Shown: positions 13,886 through 14,503 of the stretch, piece by piece
Position numbering within the stretch: position 1 is the first letter of the stretch
Layout of the letters: every line of letters begins with the position of its first letter
Source of the DNA: Gammaproteobacteria bacterium
GTDB lineage: Bacteria > Pseudomonadota > Gammaproteobacteria > UBA9214
DNA: 14,503 nucleotides
Direction: 5' to 3'
Assembly: GCA_029864225.1 (NCBI GenBank)
Contig: JAOTTU010000042.1
Coordinates: 1-14,503, forward strand
Program-made: the position numbers and the translations under genes
The notes under the pieces: generated by a model
Told to the model about the DNA's origin: nothing
The model's input: the letters and a program-made list of their open reading frames with translations, nothing else
The model's database searches: none

Positions 13886-13924
13886 GGCCGCGGCCTCCCG
13901 CCGGCCTGCGGCCTTCGCTATACT
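13886..13924 (+). promoter_or_regulatory. Hairpin and candidate -10 upstream of the deaminase gene
   Basis: GGCCGCGGCC (13886-13895) pairs with GGCC (13903-13906) and GCGGCC (13908-13913), with one bulged T, just after the MscS-like stop. TATACT (13919-13924), five of six -10 positions, follows and would start transcription about 25 bases before the ATG at 13957. No -35 is recognisable within the GC-rich stem. Confidence 0.35.
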
Positions 13925-13956
13925 CGCGGCTGCACCTGAACGCCCGGAACCGCTGC

Positions 13957-14503
13957 ATGCAGACCATCGACAGCCTTATCCATGCCCGCTGGATTGCCCC
14001 GGTAGAACCGGCGGACACGGTCTACCTGCAGCACAGCCTTGCCGTCCACGAAGGCCGCATCCTCGATATCCTGCCGACCGATGCGGCCCGTGCCCGCTTT
14101 GCACCCGGCATTGAACATGAACTCGACCAGCACCTGCTGATACCCGGACTGGTCAACACCCATACCCACGTGGCCATGAGCCTGCTGCGCGGACTGGCGG
14201 ATGACCTGCCGCTGAACGAGTGGCTGAACAATCACATCTGGCCGGCCGAATCACGCTGGGTCAACGAGGAGTTCGTGCATGACGGCACCCAGCTCGCGAT
14301 CGCCGAGATGCTGCGCAGCGGAACTACCTGCTTCAATGACATGTACTACTACCCGGATGTCAGCGCCCGGGTTGCCGCCCATGCCGGGATGCGCGCCTGC
14401 GTCGGTCTCATCGTAATCGACTTCCCGACCGTGTGGGCCCAGGATGCGGATGAATATATCTCCAAGGGCCTGGCGGTGTATGACCGATTCCGCGGCGATC
14501 CCC
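13957..14503 (+). CDS. mtaD: 5-methylthioadenosine / S-adenosylhomocysteine deaminase-like amidohydrolase, 5' part
   Basis: The first 182 residues of a metal-dependent amidohydrolase of the TRZ/ATZ group; the family is normally about 430-450 residues, so the gene runs off the window. The metal-binding motif LIPGLVNTHTHVAMSLLRG (61-79) contains His69 and His71. ADDLPLNEWLNNHIWPAE (81-98) and EMLRSGTTCFNDMYYYPD (117-134) match the MTA/SAH deaminase subgroup closely. Such enzymes convert MTA to methylthioinosine or SAH to S-inosylhomocysteine. GGAA lies about eight bases before the ATG. In Pseudomonas the corresponding gene lies next to mtnA, and its product feeds the route to methylthioribose 1-phosphate, MtnA's substrate. 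Assignment to MTA over SAH or another aminohydrolase substrate is from resemblance and context. Confidence 0.85.
   Translation, partial: MQTIDSLIHARWIAPVEPADTVYLQHSLAVHEGRILDILPTDAARARFAPGIEHELDQHLLIPGLVNTHTHVAMSLLRGLADDLPLNEWLNNHIWPAESRWVNEEFVHDGTQLAIAEMLRSGTTCFNDMYYYPDVSARVAAHAGMRACVGLIVIDFPTVWAQDADEYISKGLAVYDRFRGDP

Noticed and set aside
13885..13956. SAM or SAH riboswitch upstream of the deaminase gene
   Set aside because: The gap is too short and I could not find the conserved core of a known SAM or SAH riboswitch; only a simple GC hairpin is visible.

Overview
The window is a stretch of gammaproteobacterial chromosome, GC-rich, with almost every gene on the minus strand. Gene order and protein sequences match the 'supraoperon' known from Pseudomonas and relatives: mtnA, gyrA, serC, pheA, hisC, tyrA, aroA, cmk, rpsA. 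The GyrA, AroA and MtnA sequences and the separate tyrA and aroA genes point to a non-enteric gammaproteobacterium. I cannot name a genus from sequence alone.

Layout in window coordinates: rpsA 5' half (1-534, minus); rpsA promoter and structured leader (535-690); cmk; a 258-bp gap with degenerate dispersed repeats and a hairpin; aroA, tyrA and hisC packed tightly (11-bp gap, then a 4-bp overlap); a 524-bp gene-free island (4956-5479) made largely of repeats; pheA; serA; serC, which overlaps gyrA by 4 bp; gyrA with its own likely extended -10 promoter; mtnA. On the plus strand, diverging from mtnA, lie an exported OmpA-domain lipid-free envelope protein with a textbook terminator, a 76-residue open frame that looks like an internally deleted MscS channel, and the 5' third of an MTA/SAH deaminase gene running off the window.

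Functionally, serC and serA make serine from 3-phosphoglycerate. AroA makes EPSP, the precursor of chorismate; PheA and TyrA take chorismate or prephenate to phenylpyruvate and the tyrosine branch; HisC aminates histidinol-phosphate precursors and probably aromatic keto acids. Cmk and S1 serve nucleotide and translation housekeeping, GyrA supercoiling. MtnA and the deaminase belong to methylthioadenosine salvage.

I found no defence system, transposase, prophage, CRISPR array or biosynthetic cluster. The unusual material is at small scale: a chain of three mini-ORFs with overlapping stop/start codons leading into rpsA, inverted dispersed repeats separating pheA from hisC, terminator-like structure in the gyrA leader, a perfect inverted repeat in the mtnA/ompA divergent region, and the collapsed mscS gene.
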